This document shows, piece after piece, positions 13,080 to 22,637 of a DNA stretch of 27,646 nt (its first letter is position 1; each line of letters begins with the position of its first letter). The position numbers were made by a program, and so were the translations under genes. The DNA comes from JAOABV01 sp039801465 (GTDB lineage Bacteria > Hydrothermota > Tepidihabitantia > Tepidihabitantales > CAIPLT01). The notes beneath the pieces were generated by a model that was not told the origin of the DNA, made no database searches, and saw nothing but the letters and a program-made list of their open reading frames with translations. Location of the stretch: contig JBDRUT010000020.1 of NCBI GenBank assembly GCA_039801465.1, forward strand, positions 1 to 27,646, written 5' to 3'.

Positions 13080-16000
13080 ATGCGTAAGATAAAATATTTA
13101 GTTGTGCTATCTGCAATTGTGCTTATCAGCACGACCGCATTTGCACAATTGTTAACCGAAGGATTTGAAGGCACGACATTTCCACCAACAGGGTGGGTAG
13201 TCTATAATGCTGATGGCGGGACTCAACAGTGGGTCCGAAACACATTATATCCTCGAACCGGATCTGCTCATGCCTCTTGTCGATATGAAACTCAAACTTT
13301 ACAAAACAACGACTGGTTAGTAACGCCTCAAATTGCTATACCCTCAACTGGCGGAACACTTAGATTCTGGTGTCGGACATCTTATGCTTCAACACCATAT
13401 GACCAATTAGTTGTCAGATTATCTACGACCGGTAATGCAATTTCTGATTTTACTGTCGTCTTGGATTCTTTTACTGTAGATTATACAACCTATCAAGAAA
13501 AGGTCTATTCGCTTAACTCATACGCTAATCAGAATATTTATATTGCTTTTGTTGACCGTGGCTTATATGCTTGGACCCTTTGTATTGATGATGTTTTGGT
13601 AGAAGGCAATTTCAACAATGATGTTGCAGTCGATGACATTCTTACGCCTGGTACACAAGCATTATTGAATGCGTCGATAACACCTACTGCGAAAATAAGA
13701 AATGCAGGAGCAAATTACGCGAGTAATTTTGCGGTTATCTGTTCAATTGTTGGCAATACGACTGGTTTTCTTTATACCAACACCCAAACGATTTCTTTGG
13801 CATCAGGCAGAGACACTGTTGTCAGTTTTGGTTCCTATACGCCGACAACTGCTCAGATGTGTTCAGTGATTGTGAGAAGTGCCTTGGTCGGTGATGAGAA
13901 TCCTGCTAATGACCGAAAATCAAAAGGTTGTGATGTCCTACCATATATCTATATCGGCACAGGAACTTCGGGTTCAGCAATTTATACAATGTATTGTTAT
14001 TACCAATATTCAGTGACTGAGCGCATCTACTTGCAATCGGAAATTGGTTATTATGGCACTATCAACTCTATTGCTTTTTATAAGACATCAGGCACAAATC
14101 TTGACCCGATTGAAGGTGTTTCAATCTATATGAAACACACTTCCGAAGCCACACTTACAACTGGTGCTTGGAGTCTGGATGATTATACTTTGGTCTATTC
14201 TGGTGTCTTTACAAATGATAATACTTCTGGTTGGATGGAAGTATCGCTGTCCACGCCATTCTTATATAATAATTTTGATAATTTAGCAGTGTTGGTTGTT
14301 AGGGATGGTCCACAAATTACTTCTGGTTATCCGTATTATCAATACACATCAACTTCACCAACATATAGGAGCCGATATGCGTATAGTAATACAGCAATGC
14401 CAACTTCATTAACCGCAACTTATTATCGCACCAATGTTCGTTTTGGCTTTACAGCCCAAACACCGCCAACTACTGATGCTGGAGTTCGAGCAATTATCAA
14501 GCCTGGTGCATCAGTTCTGCTTGGTGCAAGCATAAATCCACAAGCGCTAATCAGAAATTATGGTACCGCATTTCAACCGCAAATCACTGTGCTCTGCTCA
14601 ATTGTCGGACCTGGCAAAGTCCTTCGCTATCTTGATAGTGTTAATGTCTCGCTTTCTCCACAAAAAGATTCAGTTGTGACCTTGCCGTCTTGGACTACAC
14701 CATCATCACCTGAAGTCTGTGAAGTAAGAATGAGAACAGTTTTGGCTGGTGATGCTGACCCACGAAATGACCGAAAAACAAGCACGACCGAAGTCGGTAA
14801 TTATATTATCATCGGTACTGGCACTTCATCAGCTGCAACTTATCCCATATATCGTTTTTATAATTATTCAGTTCATGAAGCAATCTATTTGCAATCGGAA
14901 ATTGGCTATTATGGCGATTTAACCCACCTTGCTTATTATAAAGCATCAGGCACTGATGTTAACCCGATTGATAGTGTTAAAATCTATATGAAACATACAT
15001 CGGATACTGCATTGTCTGCGGGTGCTTATTCTTTAGATGATTATACTCTGGTTTATGAAGGACAATTTCCTAATAATGCTACTGAAGGCTGGATGGAGAT
15101 AACACTAACCACACCATTTAGATATAACAATGTTGAGAATCTGCAAATTCTCGTGCTAAAAGGTTATCAAGCATATATTTCAACTTATCCCTATTGGCGA
15201 TATACCACGGTTCCGCAAGTAAGAAACAGATATGCTTATAGTGATGCGAGTCTGCCAACGACATTATCATACACGACAACCAATCTACCAAATATCAGAT
15301 TCCAAATGACACCACAAACACCACCTGCTATAGATATTGCAGTTACATCAATTCTGGCACCGCTAACAATGCTCAATCCCAGAACCACAACAACGAGTCC
15401 GGTTAGAGCAAAAATAAGAAATTACAGTATCTCAACTCAAACGAATATTCCAGTATGCTGTTCAATCTTCTCACAAACCAAAGCAGTAGTCTATGTTGAC
15501 CACGAAACAATTCCTTCTTTAGGAGTATTTGATACTGTAACCGTTCCATTCAATGATTGGACATTACCTGGTGCAGGAACTTATACTGTCAAGGTTAAGG
15601 CTTATAAGAGTGGTGATGAAAATCCGAATAATGATATCCAGACCCGACAAACCCAAATCCCGATTCCTTATTATACTGGTGGACCGGATGCGGGTTATTA
15701 TTGGTGGATTGATTCAGATACACTTGGTGGACCAACTTATAACTGGATTGATATTTCAGCAACTGGCACTGACCTGCCGTTAACTTACGGCTCTTGGGAT
15801 GATGGCTATAGCCAAATTCCAATTGGATTTAACTTTACCTTCTATGACAATACTTATAATACGGTTTATGTTGGTACAAATGGATTCTTATCATTTGGAA
15901 CTGGCTCGACATCACTCGGCAACACTGCTCTTCCTGACCCCACAGCACCGAATAACTTAATCTGTGCTTTATGGGATGATTTGCATTGTGGTCACTTAAA

Positions 16001-19000
16001 CTCAATAAGAAAATATCAGGTATTAGGCACTTCACCGAATTGTACATTGGTTATCTCTTTTAATAATATCAGATACTACAATGACGGCGATTCTTGTTTG
16101 GCATTCCAATATCTACTCTTAGAAGGCAGTAACGACATTATTATCCAGTATGCTAATGTTGCTGGTGGTGCTGCCGCAGATTATGGTGCATCAGCAACTG
16201 TTGGTATTGAAAATTCTGATGGTTCTACTGGTCTGCAATATCTCTATAATGGTTTACCGGCTGGTAATCTATTATCAGCCAATCGGGCAATTCGGTTCTA
16301 TAAGTACATATATGCTAATGATGTCGGTATTGATGAAATACTGTATCCTGGTGCAATGCATGCACTTAATGTGCCGATGACACCAAAGGCAAAAGTTAAG
16401 AATTATGGCACAACAGCCCAATCTAATTTCCAAGTCGCCTGCACAATCTTTGGTGCTGGTAATGAAGTTAGATACCACAGCGAAAAGTTCATCTCGCTTG
16501 CTGAAGGTAGAGATACGACTGTTGAGTTTGATGTCTGGTCTGTCCCAACAATTGAAGAACAAGTGACAGTTAAAATGGCGACCGGTTTAGCGGGTGATGA
16601 ATTTCCTGGTAATGACATTAAAACCCGAACGACGACAATTCAAGCAGTTATTGATGTGGGTGTTGCCAGCATTAACCGACCAACCGGCACAAAAGACAAT
16701 GAAATAAAACGCATTCCATTTAATCCTGAAGTAACCGTTGCTAATTACGGTTCACAAAATGAAGCTGAAGTGCCTGTGATTGCTGAAATCTATTATCTTG
16801 GCGGCAAAAAACAAGATGATAAAAATACCGCAATTAACCCTGAGATTGAATTAGCAACACCTGAAAAACAGACCTTTACGATTGACCCCAAGACAACTGA
16901 TGCGATTAGTAATATGATAACTAAAGTCCGAACTAATAACAAGTCCAAGAGTATTGACTATTCAGTCTTATGGGCAATTCCACTTCCACATGTCGCTTGT
17001 GTTGGTTTGACACCGGTTTGTATTGGCGATTATCCTGCTGGCGAAACCTTGCTCTGGGTATCTTCTGGTGGCAGAACTGGTTCTACTGACCCGAACTGGA
17101 TATTGATCTATAATCTCAATACCCGAACACTGGTTGACTCTTTCCAACAGGCAACGACAACAACTTGGGGTTATCGTGATATGTGCTTCTATAATGGCTA
17201 TGTCTATGCTGGAGCTGACGCAGTGCTTCATAAGATTGACCCGGTATCACATAATGTTGTTGGTACTTATACAGTCACTGGTATTAGTTACCTTCGTGCG
17301 CTAATGGATAATAATGTTGAAGACTCTTTATGGACTGCAGACTGGAGCTCACCAATTTACAAGTTCTATAATCAAGGTGGCGCAGTCCGACAGGTTAATA
17401 CTAATACTTACTCTATTTATGGGTTAGCCTATGATGCGTCAAGAAATTGCGTCTGGGGTTCATGTCAAAATCAACCGACTGCCCATTTGGTAAAATATAA
17501 TTATCCTGATTTTACAGTTGCTGACTATACTGCAATTCCTGAACTCGGTTCTGGTATTGCTGGTGGCTGTGAAATGTGGGGTGGTAAACTGTTATATTTG
17601 AGCCAAGCCGCAGTTGATTCAGTAGTTTGTATCGCATTCCCAGAACCTATCTATCGCGATTCAATCTTGGTAAGCATTCCTTATGGCAAAGCATCTCTTG
17701 ATACCTTCTTTAAGCCCTGCACGCTCTGGACTGAAGGCAATTATCTCATCAAAGCCTATACTAAACTTGCAGGTGATATGGTGCCGAATAATGATATGAA
17801 GGAAAATGACTTCGCATGTGAAGTAATACCATTAACACTCACATCACCAGCGGATGGTGCTGAATTCCAGAACCGAACTCCGACTTTTGAATGGACTCCA
17901 GTTGATGGCGCAACATTATATCGTATTCAGATTGCAACTGACCAAAACTTCAACAATGTGCTATTGCAAGATGTGAGTTCAACAACATCTTGGACTGTTT
18001 CTGAAGAAGATGCATTGGCAGATGGCACTTACTACTGGCATGTCCGCGCTGAAGAACCCGGCACACCTGACCCATATTCAACATCCCGAATGTTCAAAGT
18101 TGATAACGAAGGACCACTACCACCTGATACTTCTTCATTCTCAATTCCTGAAGGCGCGGTAATTGATGACCCGACTCCAACATTTAGTTGGGCTGAAGTT
18201 TCTGATGCAGTCAAATATAATCTTTTAGTTGAAGTTGGTGATAAACAAGTAGTGATTGATGAAACACTGGATGTAAATACTTATACTCCTGAAGAACCAC
18301 TTGCTGACGGTGGCTATGTTTGGATGGTTAAATGCCGAGACTTGGCTGGAAACTGGGGTAATTACTCAGACCCAAGAACCTTCATTCTCTCAACCGGTAC
18401 TCCTGGCTGGTCACAACTGGAATCAATGCCAAGTCGCGTAACGGGCAAATATGTCAAAGACGGTGGCGCACTTACTCAAGGTCCATCTGAAGGAAAAACT
18501 GCTCGCACTCTTTATGCCTTCCGCGGCTGTAAGTCAAAAGAATTCTACAAATATACCACAGGCACACCTGGCGTTTGGACTGAAGCCGAGACTATCGGCT
18601 TTGCGCTTAAACCACCAGGCTTAGATAGCACTAAGTTCAACAAGAAGATGCCGGGCAAAGGTGCTTCTCTCTGCTGGGATGGTGAAAATACTATCTGGGC
18701 AACAAAAGGTAATGGCACATTTGAACTCTGGAAATATGACCTGACTGATGGCCACTGGTATTTTGAGTCTTGGATTCCTTCAACCAAAGGTGCAAAAGGT
18801 GGCACTTCACTATTCTTCAAAGACGGTCTACTCTATGTCTTAGTCGGCGGACAGAAAACAGAATACGAGAACTTCTTTGCTTATGACCCAGTTGGAAAAT
18901 CCTGGGCAACCCTACAAAAAGCACCTGCTGGCGCTACTGCTAAACCTTGGAAAGATGGTAGCGCGATTGTTGCAATTGGCAACAAGATTTATGGTATCAA

Positions 19001-19706
19001 AGGTGGTGACAAATACAACTCATTCTGGGCTTATGACATTGGAACTAACGAATGGACTGAAGTTGAATCCTGTCCACAAGCATATCCGACTAACTTGATT
19101 GAGAAGCCTAAGAAGATTAAAGTTAAAGATGGTGGCGCAATGTGTACGGATGGCAATGTTGCTTATATGATTAAAGGCGGCGGCGCTCAAGACTTCTGGA
19201 TGTATACACCGAATGCAATTCCACCTGACACTGGTCTCTGGACACCACTGGATACAATTCCAAGACTGTGGAAGAAATCAGTACCGAAGACCGGTGCTGC
19301 TCTTGCGTATGTTAATGGTCGCGTCTACTTACTCAAAGGTAATAACACACCTGAATTCTGGCAATATCGTCCATATACTAAACTGGCATTGGCTCAACCA
19401 AAACCTGTTGCTAATTCCGCAGTTATGACCGAAAAATCCGTAACTAACCTGAACTTCAACTTCAGTGTCAATCCGAATCCATTCAATAAGTTCACGACAA
19501 TTCGCTACACAGTTCCTGTTTCCGGTAAAGTCTCAATCAAACTCTACAATGCATCTGGTCAGTTGATTGAAACCCTTGTGAATGATTATCTCAATGCTGG
19601 TTCTTACACAACTAAACTCTTAGCCAAACATCTTGCTAATGGCATCTACTTCCTGAAGTATGAAGATGCGAAGAACTCCAGTGAAATCAAACTTATTGTC
19701 CAATAA
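13080..19706 (+). CDS. Giant secreted multidomain protein with CARDB-like, kelch-like and T9SS-type sorting domains
   Basis: 2208 residues from ATG at 13080, chosen because GGAGG lies 5 bases upstream; an in-frame ATG at 13068 would start before that Shine-Dalgarno. A classical signal peptide (MRKIK then a hydrophobic core) ends AFA|Q. Order by eye: a cleaved-adhesin/MAM-like domain (about 22-180); CARDB-like domains beginning near DVAVDDI, DAGVRAI, DIAVTSI, DVGIDEI and DVGVASI; two copies of a module containing IYLQSEIGYYG; a nidogen-like domain (NFTFYDNTYNTVYVGTNGFLSFG region); a beta-propeller-like stretch; two FN3-like domains beginning SPADGAEF and IPEGAVIDD; six kelch-like blades; and a C-terminal sorting domain (NPNPFNKFTTIRYTVP ... 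NGIYFLKYE). Likely cell-surface or released; the ligand is unknown. No T9SS component is in the window. Codon choice shifts strongly along the gene. Confidence 0.9.
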   Translation: MRKIKYLVVLSAIVLISTTAFAQLLTEGFEGTTFPPTGWVVYNADGGTQQWVRNTLYPRTGSAHASCRYETQTLQNNDWLVTPQIAIPSTGGTLRFWCRTSYASTPYDQLVVRLSTTGNAISDFTVVLDSFTVDYTTYQEKVYSLNSYANQNIYIAFVDRGLYAWTLCIDDVLVEGNFNNDVAVDDILTPGTQALLNASITPTAKIRNAGANYASNFAVICSIVGNTTGFLYTNTQTISLASGRDTVVSFGSYTPTTAQMCSVIVRSALVGDENPANDRKSKGCDVLPYIYIGTGTSGSAIYTMYCYYQYSVTERIYLQSEIGYYGTINSIAFYKTSGTNLDPIEGVSIYMKHTSEATLTTGAWSLDDYTLVYSGVFTNDNTSGWMEVSLSTPFLYNNFDNLAVLVVRDGPQITSGYPYYQYTSTSPTYRSRYAYSNTAMPTSLTATYYRTNVRFGFTAQTPPTTDAGVRAIIKPGASVLLGASINPQALIRNYGTAFQPQITVLCSIVGPGKVLRYLDSVNVSLSPQKDSVVTLPSWTTPSSPEVCEVRMRTVLAGDADPRNDRKTSTTEVGNYIIIGTGTSSAATYPIYRFYNYSVHEAIYLQSEIGYYGDLTHLAYYKASGTDVNPIDSVKIYMKHTSDTALSAGAYSLDDYTLVYEGQFPNNATEGWMEITLTTPFRYNNVENLQILVLKGYQAYISTYPYWRYTTVPQVRNRYAYSDASLPTTLSYTTTNLPNIRFQMTPQTPPAIDIAVTSILAPLTMLNPRTTTTSPVRAKIRNYSISTQTNIPVCCSIFSQTKAVVYVDHETIPSLGVFDTVTVPFNDWTLPGAGTYTVKVKAYKSGDENPNNDIQTRQTQIPIPYYTGGPDAGYYWWIDSDTLGGPTYNWIDISATGTDLPLTYGSWDDGYSQIPIGFNFTFYDNTYNTVYVGTNGFLSFGTGSTSLGNTALPDPTAPNNLICALWDDLHCGHLNSIRKYQVLGTSPNCTLVISFNNIRYYNDGDSCLAFQYLLLEGSNDIIIQYANVAGGAAADYGASATVGIENSDGSTGLQYLYNGLPAGNLLSANRAIRFYKYIYANDVGIDEILYPGAMHALNVPMTPKAKVKNYGTTAQSNFQVACTIFGAGNEVRYHSEKFISLAEGRDTTVEFDVWSVPTIEEQVTVKMATGLAGDEFPGNDIKTRTTTIQAVIDVGVASINRPTGTKDNEIKRIPFNPEVTVANYGSQNEAEVPVIAEIYYLGGKKQDDKNTAINPEIELATPEKQTFTIDPKTTDAISNMITKVRTNNKSKSIDYSVLWAIPLPHVACVGLTPVCIGDYPAGETLLWVSSGGRTGSTDPNWILIYNLNTRTLVDSFQQATTTTWGYRDMCFYNGYVYAGADAVLHKIDPVSHNVVGTYTVTGISYLRALMDNNVEDSLWTADWSSPIYKFYNQGGAVRQVNTNTYSIYGLAYDASRNCVWGSCQNQPTAHLVKYNYPDFTVADYTAIPELGSGIAGGCEMWGGKLLYLSQAAVDSVVCIAFPEPIYRDSILVSIPYGKASLDTFFKPCTLWTEGNYLIKAYTKLAGDMVPNNDMKENDFACEVIPLTLTSPADGAEFQNRTPTFEWTPVDGATLYRIQIATDQNFNNVLLQDVSSTTSWTVSEEDALADGTYYWHVRAEEPGTPDPYSTSRMFKVDNEGPLPPDTSSFSIPEGAVIDDPTPTFSWAEVSDAVKYNLLVEVGDKQVVIDETLDVNTYTPEEPLADGGYVWMVKCRDLAGNWGNYSDPRTFILSTGTPGWSQLESMPSRVTGKYVKDGGALTQGPSEGKTARTLYAFRGCKSKEFYKYTTGTPGVWTEAETIGFALKPPGLDSTKFNKKMPGKGASLCWDGENTIWATKGNGTFELWKYDLTDGHWYFESWIPSTKGAKGGTSLFFKDGLLYVLVGGQKTEYENFFAYDPVGKSWATLQKAPAGATAKPWKDGSAIVAIGNKIYGIKGGDKYNSFWAYDIGTNEWTEVESCPQAYPTNLIEKPKKIKVKDGGAMCTDGNVAYMIKGGGAQDFWMYTPNAIPPDTGLWTPLDTIPRLWKKSVPKTGAALAYVNGRVYLLKGNNTPEFWQYRPYTKLALAQPKPVANSAVMTEKSVTNLNFNFSVNPNPFNKFTTIRYTVPVSGKVSIKLYNASGQLIETLVNDYLNAGSYTTKLLAKHLANGIYFLKYEDAKNSSEIKLIVQ

Positions 19707-19716
19707 TATAGAATTT

Positions 19717-19740
19717 GCCTGACATCTGGAAATGTCAGGC
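19717..19740 (+). terminator. First hairpin after the giant gene
   Basis: GCCTGACAT and ATGTCAGGC, a perfect 9-bp stem with a 6-base loop, 10 bases after the stop codon. It lacks a T-run; it may protect the mRNA 3' end or work with the next hairpin. Confidence 0.5.
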
Positions 19741-19746
19741 CCAGAC

Positions 19747-19778
19747 CAGGGGAGCGGAAATCGCTCCCCTGTTTTTTT
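19747..19778 (+). terminator. Rho-independent terminator of the giant gene
   Basis: A perfect 10-bp stem CAGGGGAGCG/CGCTCCCCTG with a 5-base loop, directly followed by seven T residues. Confidence 0.93.
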
Positions 19779-20857
19779 ATCGGTAACCCACTAGCCTTTT
19801 CAAGCACCAAACGGTCCGGAGCTAGGTTGGGGCTAGCCCTTATGCTAGCCCAATCCCAGCATAATGCATACAATATCTTACCCGATACTCCGCATACCAG
19901 GTCGCCTACCAGTTAGCCCAATTTGTCTATTATAATGTCTTAAAGTATTTGTTCTTATAAACAAAAGACATCGATTTTCACTGTATATTTTAAAAAGCAT
20001 CTTCTCTTATTTAATTGGTCGACTCTTAAAATACTTAAAAGAAAGTCCTATAGAAAATCTAAAATCAAATCAAATACAAATCCTGTTAAAATACTTGCAT
20101 CAATAAATACTAAATTAAGTCCAAAATTACTTCACTTTTAATCTTGAACTTTTGAACCCGTCTTATCCAATTGCCATTCTGAATTATTTCAAAGTCTTAG
20201 CATCTATCAAAGATAAGATTCCAAAATCTGATACTGTTTCCGATAGCAGTCAGTATTTAAGATTCTTTATTCGTGTCGGGTTCAGTCAGTTCGTTTTTTC
20301 ACAATGACACTTCAGGCTAATTGTCATTCTAACCCTGAACATCGTGAAGAAGAATCTCCAAGGCGAACATATATCAGAAGGCTAACACTCATCACCATTT
20401 GAAATTCTTCGGCCTATAGCCTCAGAATGACAATTATTGCTTATCTGTCACCCTGAGTGAAACGAAGGGTCTCAAGGCTAACACTCTTCAGCATTTGAAA
20501 TTCTTCGCCGCTCCTCAGAATGACACTTATTTTTAGTGAACATATATCAGCATTCCGAATTTTTATCCATTTCCTGATACAAGCAAGTAGGTTCAGTCGC
20601 TTCTCTCCTTCAGAATGACAATCGTTACTTGTTTGCCACTCTGAATTTATTTCAAGGTCATAGGATTAAGCATCAAGATTCCGAAACAATCTCGGAATGA
20701 CACAATGGATAGTATGAAACGACAATGTTGTATGATGTCACTAAGTGTTACCCTGAATTTATTTCAGAGTCTAATATTGATAATGATTTTCTCCAATGAC
20801 CTTCTAATTGATTTTAGCCAACTCTAAAGAAATAATATTCCTAACCTTTAATTCTTC
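19779..20857. other. Repeat-rich intergenic region, no supported gene
   Basis: Contains a hairpin at 19830-19851 (GGGCTAGC / GCTAGCCC). From about 20160 to 20780 there is a cluster of degenerate repeats in both orientations: TGTCATTCTAACCCTGAA (about 20319), CTCAGAATGACAA (about 20439), TGTCACCCTGAGTGAAACG (about 20447), CTCAGAATGACAC (about 20513), TTCAGAATGACAA (about 20609), GATTCCGAAACAATC with TCGGAATGACA (about 20674-20702) and TTACCCTGAATTTATTTCAG (about 20748). Words such as GAAATTCTTCG and AAGGCTAACACTC also recur. Confidence 0.65.
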
Positions 20858-22018
20858 TCAATACTCTTTAAATAAATTGCCTCTTAGTAGTTCACGAGCA
20901 ATGACTAATCTTTGGATTTCATTTGTGCCTTCATAGATTTGAGTGATTTTTGCATCGCGCATCATTTTTTCTACAGGATAATCTTTCATATAGCCGTAAC
21001 CACCAAATAATTGAACCGCCTCAATTGTAACTTGCATTGCCACATCAGAAGCAAAGAATTTTGCCATTGATGAGTAGCCGGCAATATCTTTGGCACCAGA
21101 GTCTGCATGCCGAGCCGCCGCATAAACTAACGCCCGTGCCGCTTCAATCTTTGTTGCCATTTCGGCTAACCTAAATTGGATACCTTGTAAAGATGAAATC
21201 GGCGCGCCAAATTGGACTCGTTGCTGAGTATATTCAGTTGCAGCCTCCAAAGCACCTTGAGCAATTCCCAATGCTTGTGCACCAACTCCTGGCCGAGTCC
21301 GGTCAAATGTACGCATTGCGGTGATAAAACCCGTTCCTTCCGGACCAATGCGATTTTCAACCGGCACCCGACAATCTTGAAATATCAATTCAGTTGTTAT
21401 TGATGCTCTAATACCCATCTTATTTTCGTGTTTACCAAAAGTAAAGCCAGGCGTACCTTTTTCCACAATAAAAGCAGAAAGTCCTCTGCCACCGCGTTCT
21501 GGATTTGTGCTGGCAATAATTGTATAGAGATGAGCAACTTCACCATTAGTAATAAAATGTTTTGTGCCATTAAGCACATAATAATCTCCATCTCTAACTG
21601 CAGTGGTCTGAATACTGGAAGCATCTGAACCTGCATTCGGTTCAGTAAGCCCAAATGCACCAATCCATTCACCGGATGCCATTTTAGGTAAATATTTTTT
21701 CTTTTGTTCTTCAGAAGCGGAAAGGATTATCGGATAAGCTGCAAGTCCATTTGCTGCATAACAGACACCAACACCACCACAAATGCGTGAGATTTCTTCA
21801 ACGACTAAGCACATCTCAAAAACACCTCCACCCGCGCCACCATATTCTTCAGGTATATAAATACCCAGTAAACCGGCTTGGGAAAACTCCTTCATTATCT
21901 CATAGGGAAACTCACCAGTTTCATCTAAATGCTGTCTTACTGGTTTTACTTTTTCTTCAGCAATTTGCCGGGCTAATTTTTTAATTGCTTTTTGTTCATC
22001 CGTCAAAAAATAGTTCAT
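20858..22018 (-). CDS. Acyl-CoA dehydrogenase
   Basis: 386 residues from ATG at 22018, which has GGAGG four bases upstream; a GTG five codons earlier (22033) lies before that site. It oxidises acyl-CoA to enoyl-CoA with FAD, passing electrons to ETF. FAD/substrate motifs FGLTEPNAGSDASS (122-135) and LNGTKHFITNG are present; the catalytic base is E363 in IYEGTNEIQR, the same place as in short- and medium-chain enzymes. It resembles the butyryl-CoA/short-chain group, but chain length cannot be read from the sequence. No ETF genes are adjacent. The phosphatase gene lies 94 bases upstream. Confidence 0.93.
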   Translation of the reverse strand: MNYFLTDEQKAIKKLARQIAEEKVKPVRQHLDETGEFPYEIMKEFSQAGLLGIYIPEEYGGAGGGVFEMCLVVEEISRICGGVGVCYAANGLAAYPIILSASEEQKKKYLPKMASGEWIGAFGLTEPNAGSDASSIQTTAVRDGDYYVLNGTKHFITNGEVAHLYTIIASTNPERGGRGLSAFIVEKGTPGFTFGKHENKMGIRASITTELIFQDCRVPVENRIGPEGTGFITAMRTFDRTRPGVGAQALGIAQGALEAATEYTQQRVQFGAPISSLQGIQFRLAEMATKIEAARALVYAAARHADSGAKDIAGYSSMAKFFASDVAMQVTIEAVQLFGGYGYMKDYPVEKMMRDAKITQIYEGTNEIQRLVIARELLRGNLFKEY

Positions 22019-22112
22019 AACGCCTCCGTTCACTTATCTGTAGACTTTACTAATTTCATAACTTTATGTAAAACAATAAATTCTGCATAATTTCTATATA
22101 TATTGCTCAATA

Positions 22113-22637
22113 TTATTTATGCAATACTATCTGGTTAATGACTATTTTATAGACCTTTTGCAAAAGTTTATAGAGTAAATCTGCAACTTCTTGAAACTTT
22201 TCTAAAGGTTGACCGAAAGGGTCGGGTATCTCTTGATTATCTTCGCCAACATATTCTGTAATCAGAAAAGTTCGATTCTTTGCTAAAGGTGCGAGTTCTA
22301 AAACTCGTTCTTTGTGTTTATTCTCCATTACCAAAATCAAATCAGCCAAAGCAATCCGTTCTTCAGTCAATGGATGGGAAATATGGTGTCTGATATCAAC
22401 ACCATATTTTTTCACTGCTTGCTGGGCATATTCTGAAGGCAGATTGCCTTTTGTTGCATTTGTGCCTGCAGAAAGCGTTAAAATATTTATTTCGGATTTT
22501 CTGATTTTTGCCGATTTTTCAATAAGTTTATCAAAAATTCCTTTTGCCATTGGACTCCGACACGAGTTACCCGTGCAAACAAAAAGGATTGTCCAATTGT
22601 CTGGTTGATAAGTTTTTGTCTTAGAATGCTTCTTCAT
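22113..22637 (-). CDS. Low-molecular-weight protein phosphatase (tyrosine or arginine type)
   Basis: 174 residues. The active-site loop is CTGNSCR (nucleophile C21, R27) and the general acid is D139 in IPDPFG, 118 residues away as usual for the family. The residue before the second loop cysteine (S25) is small, unlike the Ile common in tyrosine phosphatases; in Bacillus YwlE the Thr at this position favours phospho-arginine. The same loop occurs in arsenate reductase ArsC, but the extra redox cysteines of ArsC are missing. Its ATG overlaps the stop of purD (ATGA), so it is translationally coupled to purine synthesis. The extra ~12 N-terminal residues are polar. Confidence 0.85.
   Translation of the reverse strand: MKKHSKTKTYQPDNWTILFVCTGNSCRSPMAKGIFDKLIEKSAKIRKSEINILTLSAGTNATKGNLPSEYAQQAVKKYGVDIRHHISHPLTEERIALADLILVMENKHKERVLELAPLAKNRTFLITEYVGEDNQEIPDPFGQPLEKFQEVADLLYKLLQKVYKIVINQIVLHK

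Noticed and set aside
22113..22637. Arsenate reductase (ArsC) because of the loop CTGNSCRS
   Set aside because: The two further redox cysteines of thioredoxin-linked ArsC are absent and there is no ars gene nearby.
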